Positions 35,988 through 48,814 of a stretch of 64,000 bases of DNA are shown here, in pieces; within the stretch, counting starts at the first letter, position 1, and every line of letters begins with the position of its first letter. The translations under genes were made by a program, and so were the position numbers. This DNA comes from Episyrphus balteatus (lineage: Eukaryota; Arthropoda; Insecta; Diptera; Syrphidae). A model generated the notes under the pieces. It was not told the DNA's origin. It worked only from the letters and a program-made list of their open reading frames with translations, and made no database searches. The stretch spans positions 155,035,718 through 155,099,717 of the forward strand of contig NC_079134.1 of assembly GCF_945859705.1 (NCBI RefSeq), in the 5' to 3' direction.

Positions 35988-36012
35988 CTGAAGATGGGAA
36001 GAATTCCCGAAA
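35988..36012 (+). ncRNA. Possible degenerate hammerhead-like motif in the Penelope 3'UTR
   Basis: CTGAAGAT (compare CUGAUGA), then stem GGGAA/TTCCC with a GAA loop, then GAAA resembles the hammerhead core with its stem II. Penelope-like elements are known to carry hammerhead motifs. The conserved U is A here and I cannot place stem III or a cleavage site, so it may be inactive or coincidental. A mirrored copy lies in the inverted arm. Confidence 0.25.
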
Positions 36013-36073
36013 ACGTTTGTTAAATAAACAACATATAATATATGAGTATAAGAAAATTCTTTATCTTTTATTT

Positions 36074-39000
36074 AATTTAAAGACTCATATAGTTTCCAAA
36101 AAAAAAAAAAAAAAAAGTAATTTTTTACTTATTCAAATTTAAAAATTACTCCCTAGAACATTTTTTTTGCTACTAACTGCAGCTTTGAGCTACTTTTTCA
36201 AAACAAAACCTTAAATAGGTTTTTTAATAAGCGTTCAAGCTACAAAATTGGAGGACTTGTGTCAAAAAGTAATTAAAAAAAAAAATTATTTTTTTCAAAA
36301 TTTCTCCATTGGCTTGAGCAAACCGTAAGTGAACTTTATGGATTAAAAATTGGAACGCAAAATTATACAATTGTTGAGATTGAATTTTCCACCACAAAGT
36401 GTTCGTCAAAGTAAGAGAAGTGAAAGAGCTTGTTGTAGATAACCAAATAGGAACCCTTGAAATAGTTTACGCAACACATCCTATTCATTTTCTTGGATCT
36501 CCGAAAGGAAAAATAACAGAATATTATTGCCAGTCCTATTAATATGCCAATATGTTTCTTCTATTTAATTTTTGCGACTCCTGTTTCGAAAAGCCCTCAA
36601 AAGATCAGCTATGCAGTCTTGAAGTGGCTTTTAAATTGAAGTACTAAGTAATAATTTTTTTTTTTCAAGTTTTGTTGGGCCCCCACAAACATTTATTTTT
36701 ACCAAGACCCAATTAAGATACAATAACGCAGAACGCTAAAAGACAAATTATTTGTAATTCTGATGTTCTTGATGATTAATGTCCTTTAGATGTGAACATA
36801 ATTTTCTTGCAATGTAACTCGCAACATTCTTACAAGTGACAAACTTGATCAATAATATTATGGATTTATTTTTGTTTGTTTTTAGTATTAAGACAATTAT
36901 TTTTAACTCAATATTAAACATAGAAATTATAAGGTTTTAAATCCTTAAATAAAAAAAAAGAACTACAAACAAACAAAAATAAAAATTAACAAATTTCCCA
37001 CCCGTGACGTGAGAACACTCCGTCCTTCGCAGATGTATCAAAATTTTGATTCATCCAAACAGCTGTAAAATTTCAACTATTAGCACCAAAACCTATTTAG
37101 CAATAAATGAATGATTTATCAATCAACATAATACACCAATCGGCAAAATCAAAATTTTAACCCTCCTCCACTTATTCGTACCTAACTAACCTTGGCGCCA
37201 AAAAACTTGAAACTAAAAACCTCTAAACAACAATTTTTTTTAAACAAAAAATCTAAACAAATTAGTAAAACAACGAACTCGCAAAAAAATAAGAATGGCA
37301 AGGAGTCAAGGCAACTCAATTTTTGTAGTCATTTTCGACACTTGTCGTTGGCAGCCTCTGGTCAAAACAATTTATACATTTTTGCTTGTTTTTCCCTTTT
37401 TTTCTTTCTTCAAAAAACTACAGTTCATTCCTACCCACCTGTCATCATCAGCAAAAACCAGAAAAAAATCCCCTATATTGCCTTCAAGTTGTATTTGAGA
37501 TTGAGAGCAGTCATCGATGTTTTTTATTTAGATATAAATTTTAGTTTATTTTGTTTTTGAAAAAAAAAAAAAAACTATAAATATTCCCGCTAAAAAGTAT
37601 ATTTTCGATATGAGTTTTCGACATTGAATTTTGTAGATTGTATAATTAGGGTGTTTATGAGTGCTTTGCGGGGATAGGATAGTTTGTTTCAAAAAATTCT
37701 ATATATCCAAGTGTCAACGAACGGCCTTATGCTAGAAATGTCTCATTTCACACGATTTCAGTTTTAAAAATATAGAAATAAAATTGTATATTTTTAAGTG
37801 TACGAACTATTTTTGTGTGTCGCTATTTATTTGAAAAACTGAGACAGAGTGCATTTAACTTTCTTGTTGAAGGGTAAATGATATTTCAAAATAAACGACT
37901 TTAGTTTAGGAACAATGTGCCTACCCTGACAAAGACTACAAAGGAAGACTATATTCCTTTGAACATTTTCTTGTTTCAAAAAACTGCCAACACAGAGATG
38001 ATGGGCCGTAAACTTACATTTTTAAGTTCAATGTTATATTTTAATTGGCTCATTAAAACAAAATTAATGTAAACCTAAATGGTCGACAAGAGTCTCCGTT
38101 TTTGCCCGAGATATTAAGGGCCGTAAAAATATGTTTTTTGTCTTTTTACCGACATCATCTGCTTCCAAGCGTAACATGTGTAAATTCGGACTCTTTTATT
38201 AACGACCTTGAACTTTTGTAATCAATCTTTTATATTTAAATTTGTGTGCTGTTGAACTTGATGTAAGAATCTTGAGACTTTTATGAGAGCACAAATTAAT
38301 CACCGGATCTTTGATCTTCATTTTTTTTATTTGGCTGATGGCTATTTTTGAGTCATTTCAAAGAGGGGGAATGGTAAATTTTGTCAGCGATAAAAGATTT
38401 GCGAGAGGTCAGTTTAAAAATGTTTGACGTCACTACTATAGGCTTCACAGTCTGTTTGAAAAATTTCATTTAATTTTAGATTTTGTTTAAACTTGAAAAC
38501 TAACTATATAACTAATTAATTTAAAATATCAATACGTCAAACTAAATAAAAGTATTAATCATGCCTTTTAGTTTATATATGAAGGTACCTATACGTATTC
38601 TTAAAAAGATCCTTGTCCTAGTTTTAAAACGTTTTTAGCTGTAAATAATTAGTTTGGTTTTTGTTTATTCTGTCAACAAAGTCATTATCACACCACAAAG
38701 ATGAAAAAGCATTAAACATAAATAAAATTAAAAAAAAAAAAACTATTTTTAGAACAAAACGTGCGTTATTTGCTGTAATAGAAGAGATAGGATAGTGTGG
38801 TACTGGCAACCAAGGTTGCAACTTATTCTCAGCTACGAGTATATACATTTTGTATGTAAATCAAAGTAAAATGAAAATTTTTAAATTTTTGGTAAATGCT
38901 TTATTTTATCTTTGAGCGAACTTGTAATCATCGTTGCATTAATTTTTAATTGTTTTCTGTGGTCGAGATAACATATATGAGAAATTAATCAAATAAAACA

Positions 39001-40207
39001 ATTTTTCTTGAAAAAATTTCAATTAATAAAATATACCTGGTTAATAAAATAAAAAAGTCATAGTTTTGGAAATTACCTCCATAGTGGGGCGGCTTAGCAA
39101 CAAAATTGTGCACTTTGTTATAAAAGCATAAAATTTACATCATTGGTACTACTCAATATAAGAGTTATTTTGAGATATTGGGCCACCTTGTATTCCATCC
39201 GGAAGGGTAGATACAAGAGCTTTTCTGTGTTGCACTCGCTTAGTTGCATATCGTAGTGTAGATAGTGAAAAATGTTTATTAATATAACACTCATGATTTC
39301 GAGGTATTTTTTAAAATATTTCGGGTTAAAGGGTGTTTTTTTTTAGTGAGAAAGAGCACTTTTGACATGATACCATTGCACCACATGGAAAATGTATGCA
39401 TTTTTTTAACTTCTATTAAAACTATTTTATACATTCTATGAGAATAAAAAATAAAAAACAAATAATTTTATTTACCATGGAATATTGAATTTTCATGACA
39501 AACTTAAAGAGCTTACTTTTATTTTTTATTGAATTTTTATACAAATTAAAGATTTTAAGGATTGAGGTGCATAAGTAAAAGTATTCAAAATAATTGTGCA
39601 ACTTGTGATAATGATATCAAATTGATAGGATTGTTAGCAAAATATATAACCCTTATTAAATGATACTGGTCCAGTTTATATTTTTGTTGTGATTTCCGAA
39701 TATTAGTACAAAACATGACTCCAAGAATGGTGATTGGTCTATCGAAGCCGAAACTTGGAGGAATACAGTAAAATTATTGACAGAACTTTCTATGCATTTT
39801 ATTGTTCTTTGAAGTCTTAGGTATAAGTATATAATTCACCTCCCCCTCATTTCGATTTTTTTTGATCGATATATTTCAAGCAAAAAGTGGGAGAATAAAA
39901 AAAATTCACAAAAACATTTATGTCACATGTTTTACATTTCTGTAAGATAGAGGGAGTTTAAGTTACTTAAGTTTTTCAAATTTCTTATTAAATTATGTAA
40001 ATTAAAAATATTCATTTATGATTCCTGAAAATGTTTTTTAATCTACTTTTAACAAAAAAAAATAAGAACGTGTGACCCACTTGTTCCTTTAACCAATAGA
40101 CTGTATTTCCAGGACATACTTGAGTAAAGAATAGACATTACTAGAGTAGAGTAAATTACAGTACGATGAGGACATTTTTTGTAATATTTAGAGCAAGTAA
40201 AGAGCAT
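36074..40207. other. AT-rich DNA without a recognised gene
   Basis: Four kilobases with no supported exon, RNA gene or element termini. A TTAAAGGGTGTTTTTTTTT piece near 39325 belongs to the repeat family at 5560-6740. Confidence 0.35.
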
Positions 40208-40215
40208 ACCAGATC

Positions 40216-41599
40216 TAGAGATTGCAATCCCGGGTTGATTTTCCGATCCCGGGATTTCGGGATTTGAAAAATTGAATCCCGGGATCCCAGGATAATCCCG
40301 GGATTTGAAAAATATTTTCAGACTCAATTTGAGAGCCAAAAAAACAAGTTTTATGGATTATTTTTTATTATTGAACGAACAAAGTACCTATAAAAAAAAA
40401 ATACATTCTTCATAATTCATAAAAAAAAACAAACAAAACAAGTAAAACAAAAACAATATAGCTAACAAAAACTAAAAAATATTCCTAATGGAATAAAATA
40501 TATACTCCAAACATTAATTCAAAATTAATTCAGTGTACAAAGTACAAACTGAATGAAGTTTAGTTAAGAAGTACTTAAAATAATAAATAAATATTTAATT
40601 AACATTAAATAACACATTAGCAATTTAGTGTTAATAACTCAAATTTGGAATTATTTTTATAATAAAATGGAATAAAAAGCAAAGCATCCAATGTTTTGTC
40701 TGGAAGTCAGCTTCTTAATTTTGTTCCAAAACTTGAAGCAGCTCGGTTTCAATACTCGTTAATTAATTATTTATGTGCCTGCTCTAAGTATTTTCCTCTT
40801 ATCCCGTCTTCAAAAAGCAGCATCTTTCCTCTTATCCCGTCTTCAAAAAGCAACATCTCTCATTTAATCAGCTGCTTCTATATTTTGGTGGGGTCCTATG
40901 TTTTTGTAACTATTTTTATTTCATTTTCTAATTTTTCTTTCAAGGAAAGATGCTCTTCGCAGCTTGGAACAGCAAAAGGTTCATTTTCTTGAATACTGAC
41001 AGCACCCACACGTTTGATGTAATTTGCTTTATTTTATTTTGTTAGGACTCAAAAATAAATTTCTTATTTCTGGGCTTGAGTTTTCTAAAATTACTTTTTA
41101 TTTGGGTTCTGTAGATAAGCAAGACCACCAGAGAATTCGGCTCGCTGCCGCAAGCTCAAGCTATTAATTAAAGCTGTCTTCAATTTGTTATTGTTGAAGT
41201 TTTTGACTCTAGAAGAAATTAAGGAACACCACCAGCCAGCTGTACAAAAGTTAGAATCAGAACGGCAAAGAGATTCAACTATTAATTTTTTTGGAGCCAG
41301 TACTTCAATAGTCTCATTTATTAAATCAAAATCTGTTTCTTCAAACCTTATAGGATAATTCAGATCGATTAGCGATTTTTGAAGGCTATTCCTCCTTGTT
41401 TTGCAATAATGTAATAAGGAAAGTTATTTCCCATGTTCCTTTTCTACATATTTTTGCAGAATTGTGTCATTTTTTGTATGCGAATATTTAGCCACCAATC
41501 CCGAATATCCTGGGACTGAAAAGCTATAATCCCGGGATTTTCGGGATCAAAAAATGGGTCGGGATCCCAGGATCCCGAATCCCGGGATTGCAATCTCTA
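40216..41599 (-). mobile_element. hAT transposon, 1384 bp, with decayed transposase
   Basis: The termini TAGAGATTGCAATCCCGGG and its inverted copy are flanked by an exact 8-bp duplication ACCAGATC at 40208-40215 and 41600-41607. Both subterminal regions are packed with ATCCCGGGAT-type palindromes. Eight-bp duplications and the internal transposase remains identify hAT. The element is too short for a full transposase. Confidence 0.9.
40670..41340 (-). pseudogene. hAT transposase C-terminal remnant
   Basis: Reading the minus strand gives LIVESLCRSDSNFCTAGWW and later LRQRAEFSGGLAYLQNPN, then, after frame changes, FGTKLRS and LPDKTLDALLFI. These match the order of the catalytic and dimerisation region of hAT transposases. 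Stops and frameshifts interrupt it, and a 34-bp segment (TTTCCTCTTATCCCGTCTTC...) is tandemly duplicated at 40792-40859. It is a dead copy. Confidence 0.7.
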
Positions 41600-41607
41600 A
41601 CCAGATC

Positions 41608-42237
41608 TCAAACTGTTCATATTTTGGCGGATTCTTGAGGTAAAATTGATACTGAACTGAACCTTTTAGTCAAAACAGGTATTCCAAGCGAAATTTCACT
41701 TTTTTGGTTTTTTCTTCTTTTGGGCTTTTCTTCGAAAAAAAGGGGCGAGATTAATTTTCGGTAGAGTGGCATTTCATCAATAAAAATATTCGTTGGAGTC
41801 AAAATCCCGAAGAAAAATTAAAAAAATCTAGAAATCCCGAAATCAAAACAGACAAAGTTAAAAAAAACTCTTCAAAATTGTCTGTTTACGGAGCTATGCA
41901 ATAATATTATTTCTTACGCCGTTACTTCTTTACTTCTTAACTTTACACTTTATTATTTATTTTTCGAAATCGAAATCCCGAAAAATTGTTTAAAATGAAA
42001 GACTTGCTCAATTTTTTTTTTTTTGTAATTTTTGTATAAATTTTCGGGATTTGCTAAATTTTTTTCATTTCATATAATTTTTCGGGATTTTGTGTTTTCT
42101 CGATTTTCTGGATTTCCTGCCCTTATTTAATTATTTGGCATAGCAATATATTAAAACTAATTTTGCAACTATGTATGTACCTACTGTTTTCATATTTTCT
42201 GTCATCATATACGAGTAACATATTTGACTGTTATTTA
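41608..42237. other. AT-rich DNA with scattered ATCCCGAAA pieces
   Basis: No gene. Several AAATCCCGAAA and TTCGGGATTT fragments suggest a further, more decayed relative of the neighbouring hAT ends. Confidence 0.4.
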
Positions 42238-43962
42238 ATGTCGTTTTCTTTCACTCCAATGAGAGTACCCTTTTAGTACTTATTTTTGCACTTTTGAAGG
42301 TTTTGTGTTCTTTGACGCCACAAAAGTGTAAAAAAAATTACTCCGGAGCAATTTTAGTACTACGGAGTACCCCGGATTTACTCCACATTTTTAGTCAGAT
42401 TTACACCGAGTTGCACACACACTTATGAATTTGAAGTTTGACATTTTAAAATTTTGTTTGAAAAGTGAAAAATGCGAAAAGTTTTTTTTCAAACTCTTTT
42501 GTTATTAACAAAAACAACCATTATGAATATATTTTCTATTGTATTATATTAAGCCAGATATATTTCTTCCTTTTTTTGTTAATTCTTCACTTTTTCCAAA
42601 ATTAAATTGAAAACCGAATACAAAAATTTTCAGCCAGTGTTCTTCATCAATAACAAAAAAAAAAATCCTGTGCCATATAGCAAAAAAACCCATTTTTATT
42701 TTTTTTGCTGCGTTGATGGGATATTTTTATTTTACAATTATCAAACTAAGGGTGTGTGTCAATTAGGTTGAAAACCGCGATCAGAAGCGTATTGAAAAAT
42801 ATACCAAAAGTAAAACTAAGTGCGCATCTACACGAAGACGCAAAGCGCGAGACGCACATAAGAGGAAGAGAGAAATAAAGTTCGAAAAAAAGGGAAGGAA
42901 GATTTTCTACCGTGAGTCTCCGGTAAAAAATTGAAATACATAGTCTGCTTCTACACGAAGACGTAGACGCACAAGATGCACATAAGAGCAAAGGCGAAAT
43001 CGATCTTTCTATCTCCCTTGTTCTTTATTAGCATCTTGTGCGTCTACGTCTTCCTTTAGAAGCAGAGATGGCAGAGTAGATTACGTCAGGTAATCTACTC
43101 GGTTAACTACGCGTAGTTAATCGAATAAACTACTCGCTTGATTTGTTTCATTTACTACATACATTTTCTACGTGTAATAACTACATAAAAAACGTTAAAT
43201 TTCAAAAATATTAAAAAAAAATATTAACAAGTGAAAAATAGTGGACGGCAACTGCTGTATTTTCTTGAGAATTAAGTTTAGTAAAGTAAAACCTTTTCAC
43301 AGAAACCATCCGAAGTCAATCTGGTTTCAAATATTCTATTCAAATTCACACTATCACAGCTATGTATTTTGATTTGAATACCACTTTGACAATTTAGTGG
43401 TAAAATTGGCATTTCAAACTACATTTTGACGTCTAGCGCTACGTCTGTTACATTTAACTACGTTAACTACATTAAACTACGTTTACTACCTCATTTATGT
43501 AGTAGACGTAACAAATGTAGAAAATAAAAAAAAATCGCATTTTTGCCATCTCTGTTTAGAAGTCATAATACGAAAACAAGAACAAAATATAACCAAAGAA
43601 AATAGCTGTCAAATTTGCGTCTTCAAAAAAATACTACGTGTAGAAGCGCGCGACGCACCGAAACGAAAATCAAAAGGAAATTTAAAGATAATTTCTTCGC
43701 CTTGCGTCTTCGTGTAGAAGCAGATTTATCAACGAACGCTTATTATGCTTCATATGTTATTAATACATATTAATTTTTTTTTTCAATTCATAAAATTTTT
43801 CCTTAGGCCTGTTATCACTATTTTTTTCATGGAAATTATCCATTTTTGCCTTGTCACACACACAATTACAAAAAAAAAAAATTACTCTCATTATGTTCTT
43901 TCACTCCAGAAAAAGGAGTAAAAATTTAGAGTACTCCTTAATAAAGTGAAAGAAAACGACAT
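42238..43962. mobile_element. Composite nested MITEs; outer element with ATGTCGTTTTCTTTCAC ends
   Basis: The outer inverted ends ATGTCGTTTTCTTTCACT (42238) and AGTGAAAGAAAACGACAT (to 43962) enclose a second layer. That layer has ends related to TCTACACGAAGACG (42826-42839 and 42952-42965) and its inverse near 43704-43720, and is itself interrupted by a hAT MITE (43063-43554). The interior repeats AGACGCACATAAGAG-like segments. No coding sequence is seen. The outer target duplication is unclear. Confidence 0.6.
43063..43554. mobile_element. 492-bp hAT MITE (CAGAGATGGCA ends)
   Basis: The termini CAGAGATGGCA and TTGCCATCTCTG are inverted. An exact 8-bp duplication TTTAGAAG lies at 43055-43062 and 43555-43562. 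CAGAGATGG-type ends with 8-bp duplications are typical hAT. The interior has AACTACGTTAACTAC-like repeats and no transposase. Confidence 0.85.
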
Positions 43963-46130
43963 AAGTTCGATTTTATTACTTGCCGTACCTATCTTAAGAG
44001 TTTATCTTATGCTCTTAGAATGAGAATAAAACTTGACCATATAAATAATATTGTAAAATTTCGAAAAAAAATCCCTTCTTTACGATTTATAAGTCAGTGA
44101 CTTTATTAAAGGATACGTGATTGTCCACTCTTATTTTTAGTTAAAAAAAGTCATTTATTGCAGATATAAAACATGTGAAAGTCATAAAAAAATATAAAAC
44201 AGTTATTTCTTATTATATTAAAAATGCTGCAAATTCATTGCAATAAGGTTCCTTAACTCATTATAATTTATTAGCAAAGTCTAACTAACATTTCGTGAAA
44301 TGTTTTTTAATTTATTAATCATGAAATTTGCAGTTAAAAACGAACTGCGTGACCCGCATCTGGGTCACTTGTCAAACTAAAACACAAAAAAAAAAAAAAA
44401 TCATCCAACATATACAAACAATCATAAAAATTAAATAAATAACTTCAAACATGCCGTTTATTTAAAATAAACCGCCCACATTGTACTGCAATTTTCCACG
44501 CAAATACGCATTCTAATTCTTGGCAATAACACAACTAACAACGCTATCGCATGTTACATCTTTTCACACTTTTTTTATAAAAATAGCATTAACAGGAGCT
44601 AAATTCAGCAGTTTTTCTTAGAAAACTAAAATTAGTTATTATTAGTGTGTTTTAATTAACAAATTTTTTTTTGTAAGGCAGATATATTTAAAATTACATA
44701 TAAAAATAAAAAAAGATTTTTTAAAAATAGAGAAAAAAAAAACTAAAAATCATGCAAAAAAAAAACTACTTTCGATTTCATTTCACTGCACAGAGTGGCT
44801 GTGAATTTAAAAATAAAACAAAAAAAATTGAATTTCTGTTTTTAAATTTTTGGTGTCAGTAGTTTTAAAAATACTGTTGAATTTTTTTTGTTTTTTTTGA
44901 TATTTTTGACACGCATTGCATTTTGCAGTATTTTTGCGTGCATGCATGCAAGCGGTTATAATTGCTTCAATAAAATGCAATTCTCTAAAGGTGGGGGCGC
45001 TTTATTGCTGCGTACACTGCCAGTTAAAATGTCGGTGGGTGGAAAATATTTCACAAGATGTCATAACAAATTTATAGGTTGTTGCTTTTTATTTGAGAAT
45101 ATTTTTCATTATGCACCACAAAAAATATTGCAAAATTTATGCGAAAAGTGTTGGGTTGGGTAGATGAAAAGAAAAAATTGGCGACAACGATGTTGCATAT
45201 AGTCTTTGATGGTTGAAATTTTGTTTCGGAGTTTTATGGGGATTTGTTTTTTCTTTAGTGAAGTTTTATGGAGGAGAAACAAATTTATGCTTTTAAGATA
45301 AGCCAAATAAATTCAACCGACATGAATCAGCGGGGGTTGAGGTTATAAGATGTTAAACAAAAACATGTTATAAAAGATTTTGAATGTTAAAAAGGGTTGA
45401 AATTAAAAAAAAATATCAAAAAAAATATGTCTTGACTATTTTATGATTTTTTTCAGAAAAAAGTTAAAAAATAACCTAAAAATAACCAAAATTATTTGGA
45501 TGAAAAAAAACCCATTTTAAATAAAAATAAAAACAAATTTAGAAAATATTACCCTCTTAAGTTAGTTTTCCATTTATTTTACCTTCTTATATTCCTTTAA
45601 AGTTTGAAAAAAAAACATCTTTGTATACACAATGTCTGTCAAAGAAAAAATTAAAGTATACAAACAGAGTAAGAAAAAGTAAAAAAGAAACTCATGCAGA
45701 AATAGCTACTCCTCAAGAAGAACTCTTGAAGAAAATAATGTTCATTCTTCGTCTGTCTGCATCAAACCAACTTGAGTTTTTTATTTATTTATTTTTTTTT
45801 TTAAATCTCATTGACACAATGACATTTATCGATCTAGATTTACACTCGATTTGATTTTAGATATTTTTTCATTCTTTATCTTGTTCTTTTTGGTTTTCTA
45901 TTTCTTCATTCAAAAAAAGAAAAGGAAAAGAAATAAAAAGAGACACTTTAATGTTGAATATATTATATAGAAAAAAAGGTAAAAGTTCCTTTTGGGTCAT
46001 TTAAAACATTTTCTAGTGCGGTTTTTTTTGCCGCTTGAAAGGTGACAAATGAACCAAATGACTGAGGACATATAATTATTTAAGATTGTCCTTTGAAAAG
46101 AAATGCTAATTTTTATTTTTGAAATGGTAA
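43963..46130. other. AT-rich DNA without a recognised gene
   Basis: No supported exon. An open frame at 44888-45163 begins in poly-T and is low-complexity, so I do not call it. Confidence 0.35.
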
Positions 46131-48638
46131 CGGAGTTACGAATAACAGAGTTACGGGCGACAGAGTTACGGCCGTCAGAGTTACGCAAAACCGAAGGTAC
46201 GAAAAACTAGAGGTACGAATTATTACAGCTTGTGTTAAGCTATGAAATGTGATTTTTGGGTTGGCAATAATTGCGAGGAACGATATGGAATTATGGAAAC
46301 ATAAATAAGAGAATATCGTTTCTCATTGGTCAGAACTAAATGAGTAAAGCGAAAATGAGTGTTATTTAATCTTGTAAAATTTTGATCGGATAGGTATAGG
46401 TATACATATATGGTTTTGTTTTTGTGAGAAGATCGCAAAAACGTTGAAAAAGAAAAAAAAAAACATAGGTATATTTATGTAAGTTTGGGGGACATAATTG
46501 AAATTAACTTCTTATTTGTCCAACTAATATTGCACCTATGTATTTTATATTTATATTAAAATAATAAATAATAAAATAACCAAACCACCCCTTTTTTTTA
46601 CACACGTTATTTTGGTGTGGTGAACTGATGTGCAATGGTCTTTTATATCATTGAAGTTGCGATCATTCACTGAGCTTTGGTCTAACTGGCTGAATACAAT
46701 GGTGTAGCTGTGGCTGTAGCTTGTAGTACTATCAAAATTTTATTAAGGGAAACAACAACAAAAGTTGGCGGCAGCTGAGCAAAAAGTTGAGAATTCTTCA
46801 ACTTGCGCTACAAGCTACAGCCAGAGCTATACCATTTTATTCAGCCAGTAAATTACACTCCCGCCCTCTTTTCTCCTCAGAAGAAATTATTGAATGGGGA
46901 ACAATTTGCTGACGTTTGTTTTTTTCATTTCTGTTTTGTTTGTAATATAGAATAGAATAATATGTGACAAAATGTGACGCCACAACCTCCTTAAACGGAG
47001 GTCAGGGAACCACTAAAAAAAAAAACAAACCAAAGATGAAAATGTTCTATTTCAATCGTTTCTGTTTGGTGGGGGAAACTCCATTCATAATTATGTAAAT
47101 AATTTGACAATAACTGATAAATAAAAGCAGATACATAACATTATACAAATTCAATGCACACCTATTGAGAAAGAACAATGGTGGTGGTTGGTCCATATTT
47201 CCCCAACTCTAAGAATGGATCGCGGATGTAGGAGAAGGAAGGAGCAGTCAAAAAAATAAAAATAAAAAATCATTCACATTTCCGGTAAAGCCTCCGACGT
47301 CTCACCTACATAAAGGGGCCAAGGCATAGAAACCGTCGCATTCGTTGATTTGTCGACGGATTTTATTGACCTTGATAAACAACATTTTTATAAGAACCAA
47401 TTCATATATTAGTTGGACTTGATGGTTTCCGTTTGTTTATAAGTCTGTTTTCATGAGAACTAATGTATTTTATTGAATTGTCCGTTGAATGCCTCTTCAA
47501 TACTTCATCCAAACATAGCAGACAGACAACTGTCGGATTTTTCCCCATTGACTGAACTAAATGCAAGTTTAAGAAAAGAACAAGTCAACAAGTCAAAAAT
47601 TTGTTAGGTTATCTCTTTCATAACAATAATATTGTTAGACAGTGACATCTTAAATGAAAAAAAAATGCATTCTTATTTCCCCAACTAAATAAGTAAAATA
47701 AAAAGCGCATTTTTATTTCCATTATATGACTCTGTTTTTGTTGTTAGATTGGGACAAACCTAAGCCAACGATAGATGACATCTTTCTCACACACACTCCC
47801 CACCTCCACATGAACTAGACGAAAATAATGTGTCATTAAAATACGGTTGTAGTGTTATGTAAAGTATAACACAAGGTGGAGAGAGAGAAGTAGTCGAGTA
47901 GTCCAACAGAGAGGTTCATTCTGTGATTGTGTTGCTCGCACTTCCACCTCCCACCAAAAAAGAACACTTTATATGGAACATTTTGTTGCTTAAATTTGTT
48001 TTATTTTTTAGTTGGCCTCTGACCTCCATCGAAAAAGGTGGTTGTGTTACCTCCTTCTTATATTTTTTTTTCCTATAGGTATCTACCTGTCATCCTTATT
48101 GCAATTGTCAGGTATTAGACCAGTGCAAATCCGGTTTTCAGAGGCCAAAAGTTGAACAAATTATAAGCAGCATAAGAGTGGTGGGAAAATTTAGGATAAA
48201 TGGTATATGAAAGGGGAAAAATAAATTGCCCACAAAAAAATTGGGGGAAAGGGGGTGGATGGGCGAAAAAGTGGGGTGGGTGTCAAAAATCATGGTTTTT
48301 TACGATTTCTGTCAAAACTAGACGTCCTATCGAAAAAAGTCAAATGCAAAAGTTGTAGGTATTATAAATGTCTACAACTTTTACTCAAACAATTTTTTTC
48401 TATAACCTCAAAATTATTGAAAAAAATGCAAAAATACGATTTTTTGATTTTTTATTTTTATCTTTTACAGAAATGGTTGGATTTTAACAAAACTTGGTTA
48501 AAAACTACTTTGTTATGTTTTCTATCTATTAAAAAAAAGGACAAAAAAACAATTTTTAAGACTGATTTTTCCGTAAATGACAGTAATATTGGCGAGAAAT
48601 AATTTTCCATAGAAACCAAATTATACTTTTCTAATGGT
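46131..48638. repeat. Left arm of a 2.5-kb palindrome
   Basis: This arm is repeated inverted at 48815-52575 with only occasional single-base differences. Its outer tip (46133-46224) is a tandem of six roughly 15-bp units beginning GAGTTACG or GAGGTACG. It contains a 163-bp MITE at 46686-46848. No convincing gene lies in it. A 115-codon frame at the inner end is low-complexity and mirrored in the other arm. Confidence 0.95.
46686..46848. mobile_element. 163-bp MITE with TAA target duplication (PIF/Harbinger-type)
   Basis: The ends CTGGCTGAATA and TTCAGCCAG belong to an imperfect inverted repeat of about 38 bp. TAA flanks both sides (46683-46685 and 46849-46851), which fits the TWA preference of PIF/Harbinger. 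The same element appears mirrored at 50605-50767, so it inserted before the palindrome formed. Confidence 0.65.
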
Positions 48639-48814
48639 TTTTTGTGCGCTGAGCTTGAATTCGAAGTCAGAAAAATTCTATCACGTCACATTTTTGACAT
48701 ATTACCATGCCAAAAATCAGAAAAATAGTGTTTTGGACGTTCAAAATTCAATATCTCAAAAACTTTGCACGTAAGAGCTATTCTAGTGCTTGATTCAAAT
48801 TAAAAAGGTCAATG
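48639..48814. other. 176-bp single-copy spacer at the palindrome centre
   Basis: This is the only part between the two arms without an inverted counterpart. It is AT-rich, non-coding, and would form the loop of a hairpin. Confidence 0.85.

Larger units (their letters stand above)
33489..36073. mobile_element. Penelope-like retroelement in inverted-repeat configuration
   Basis: Two nearly identical copies of about 972 bp, 33489-34460 (inverted) and 35101-36073 (direct), flank a single-copy 640-bp segment. The direct part spans the C-terminal RT, the GIY-YIG endonuclease and the 3'UTR. The inverted arm is a 5'-truncated copy of the same 3' region. Inverted or tandem partial copies are usual for Penelope-like elements. 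The element is truncated before the N-terminal part of the polyprotein. An ACTCA occurs on both flanks, but the target duplication is uncertain. Confidence 0.85.

Noticed and set aside
44990..45003. AGGTGGGGGCGCT as a second CTCF site
   Set aside because: It misses the key A in the AGRKGGC core and has no supporting context.
44888..45163. 91-codon frame
   Set aside because: It begins inside a poly-T run, is composed of low-complexity hydrophobic residues and lacks any supporting signal.
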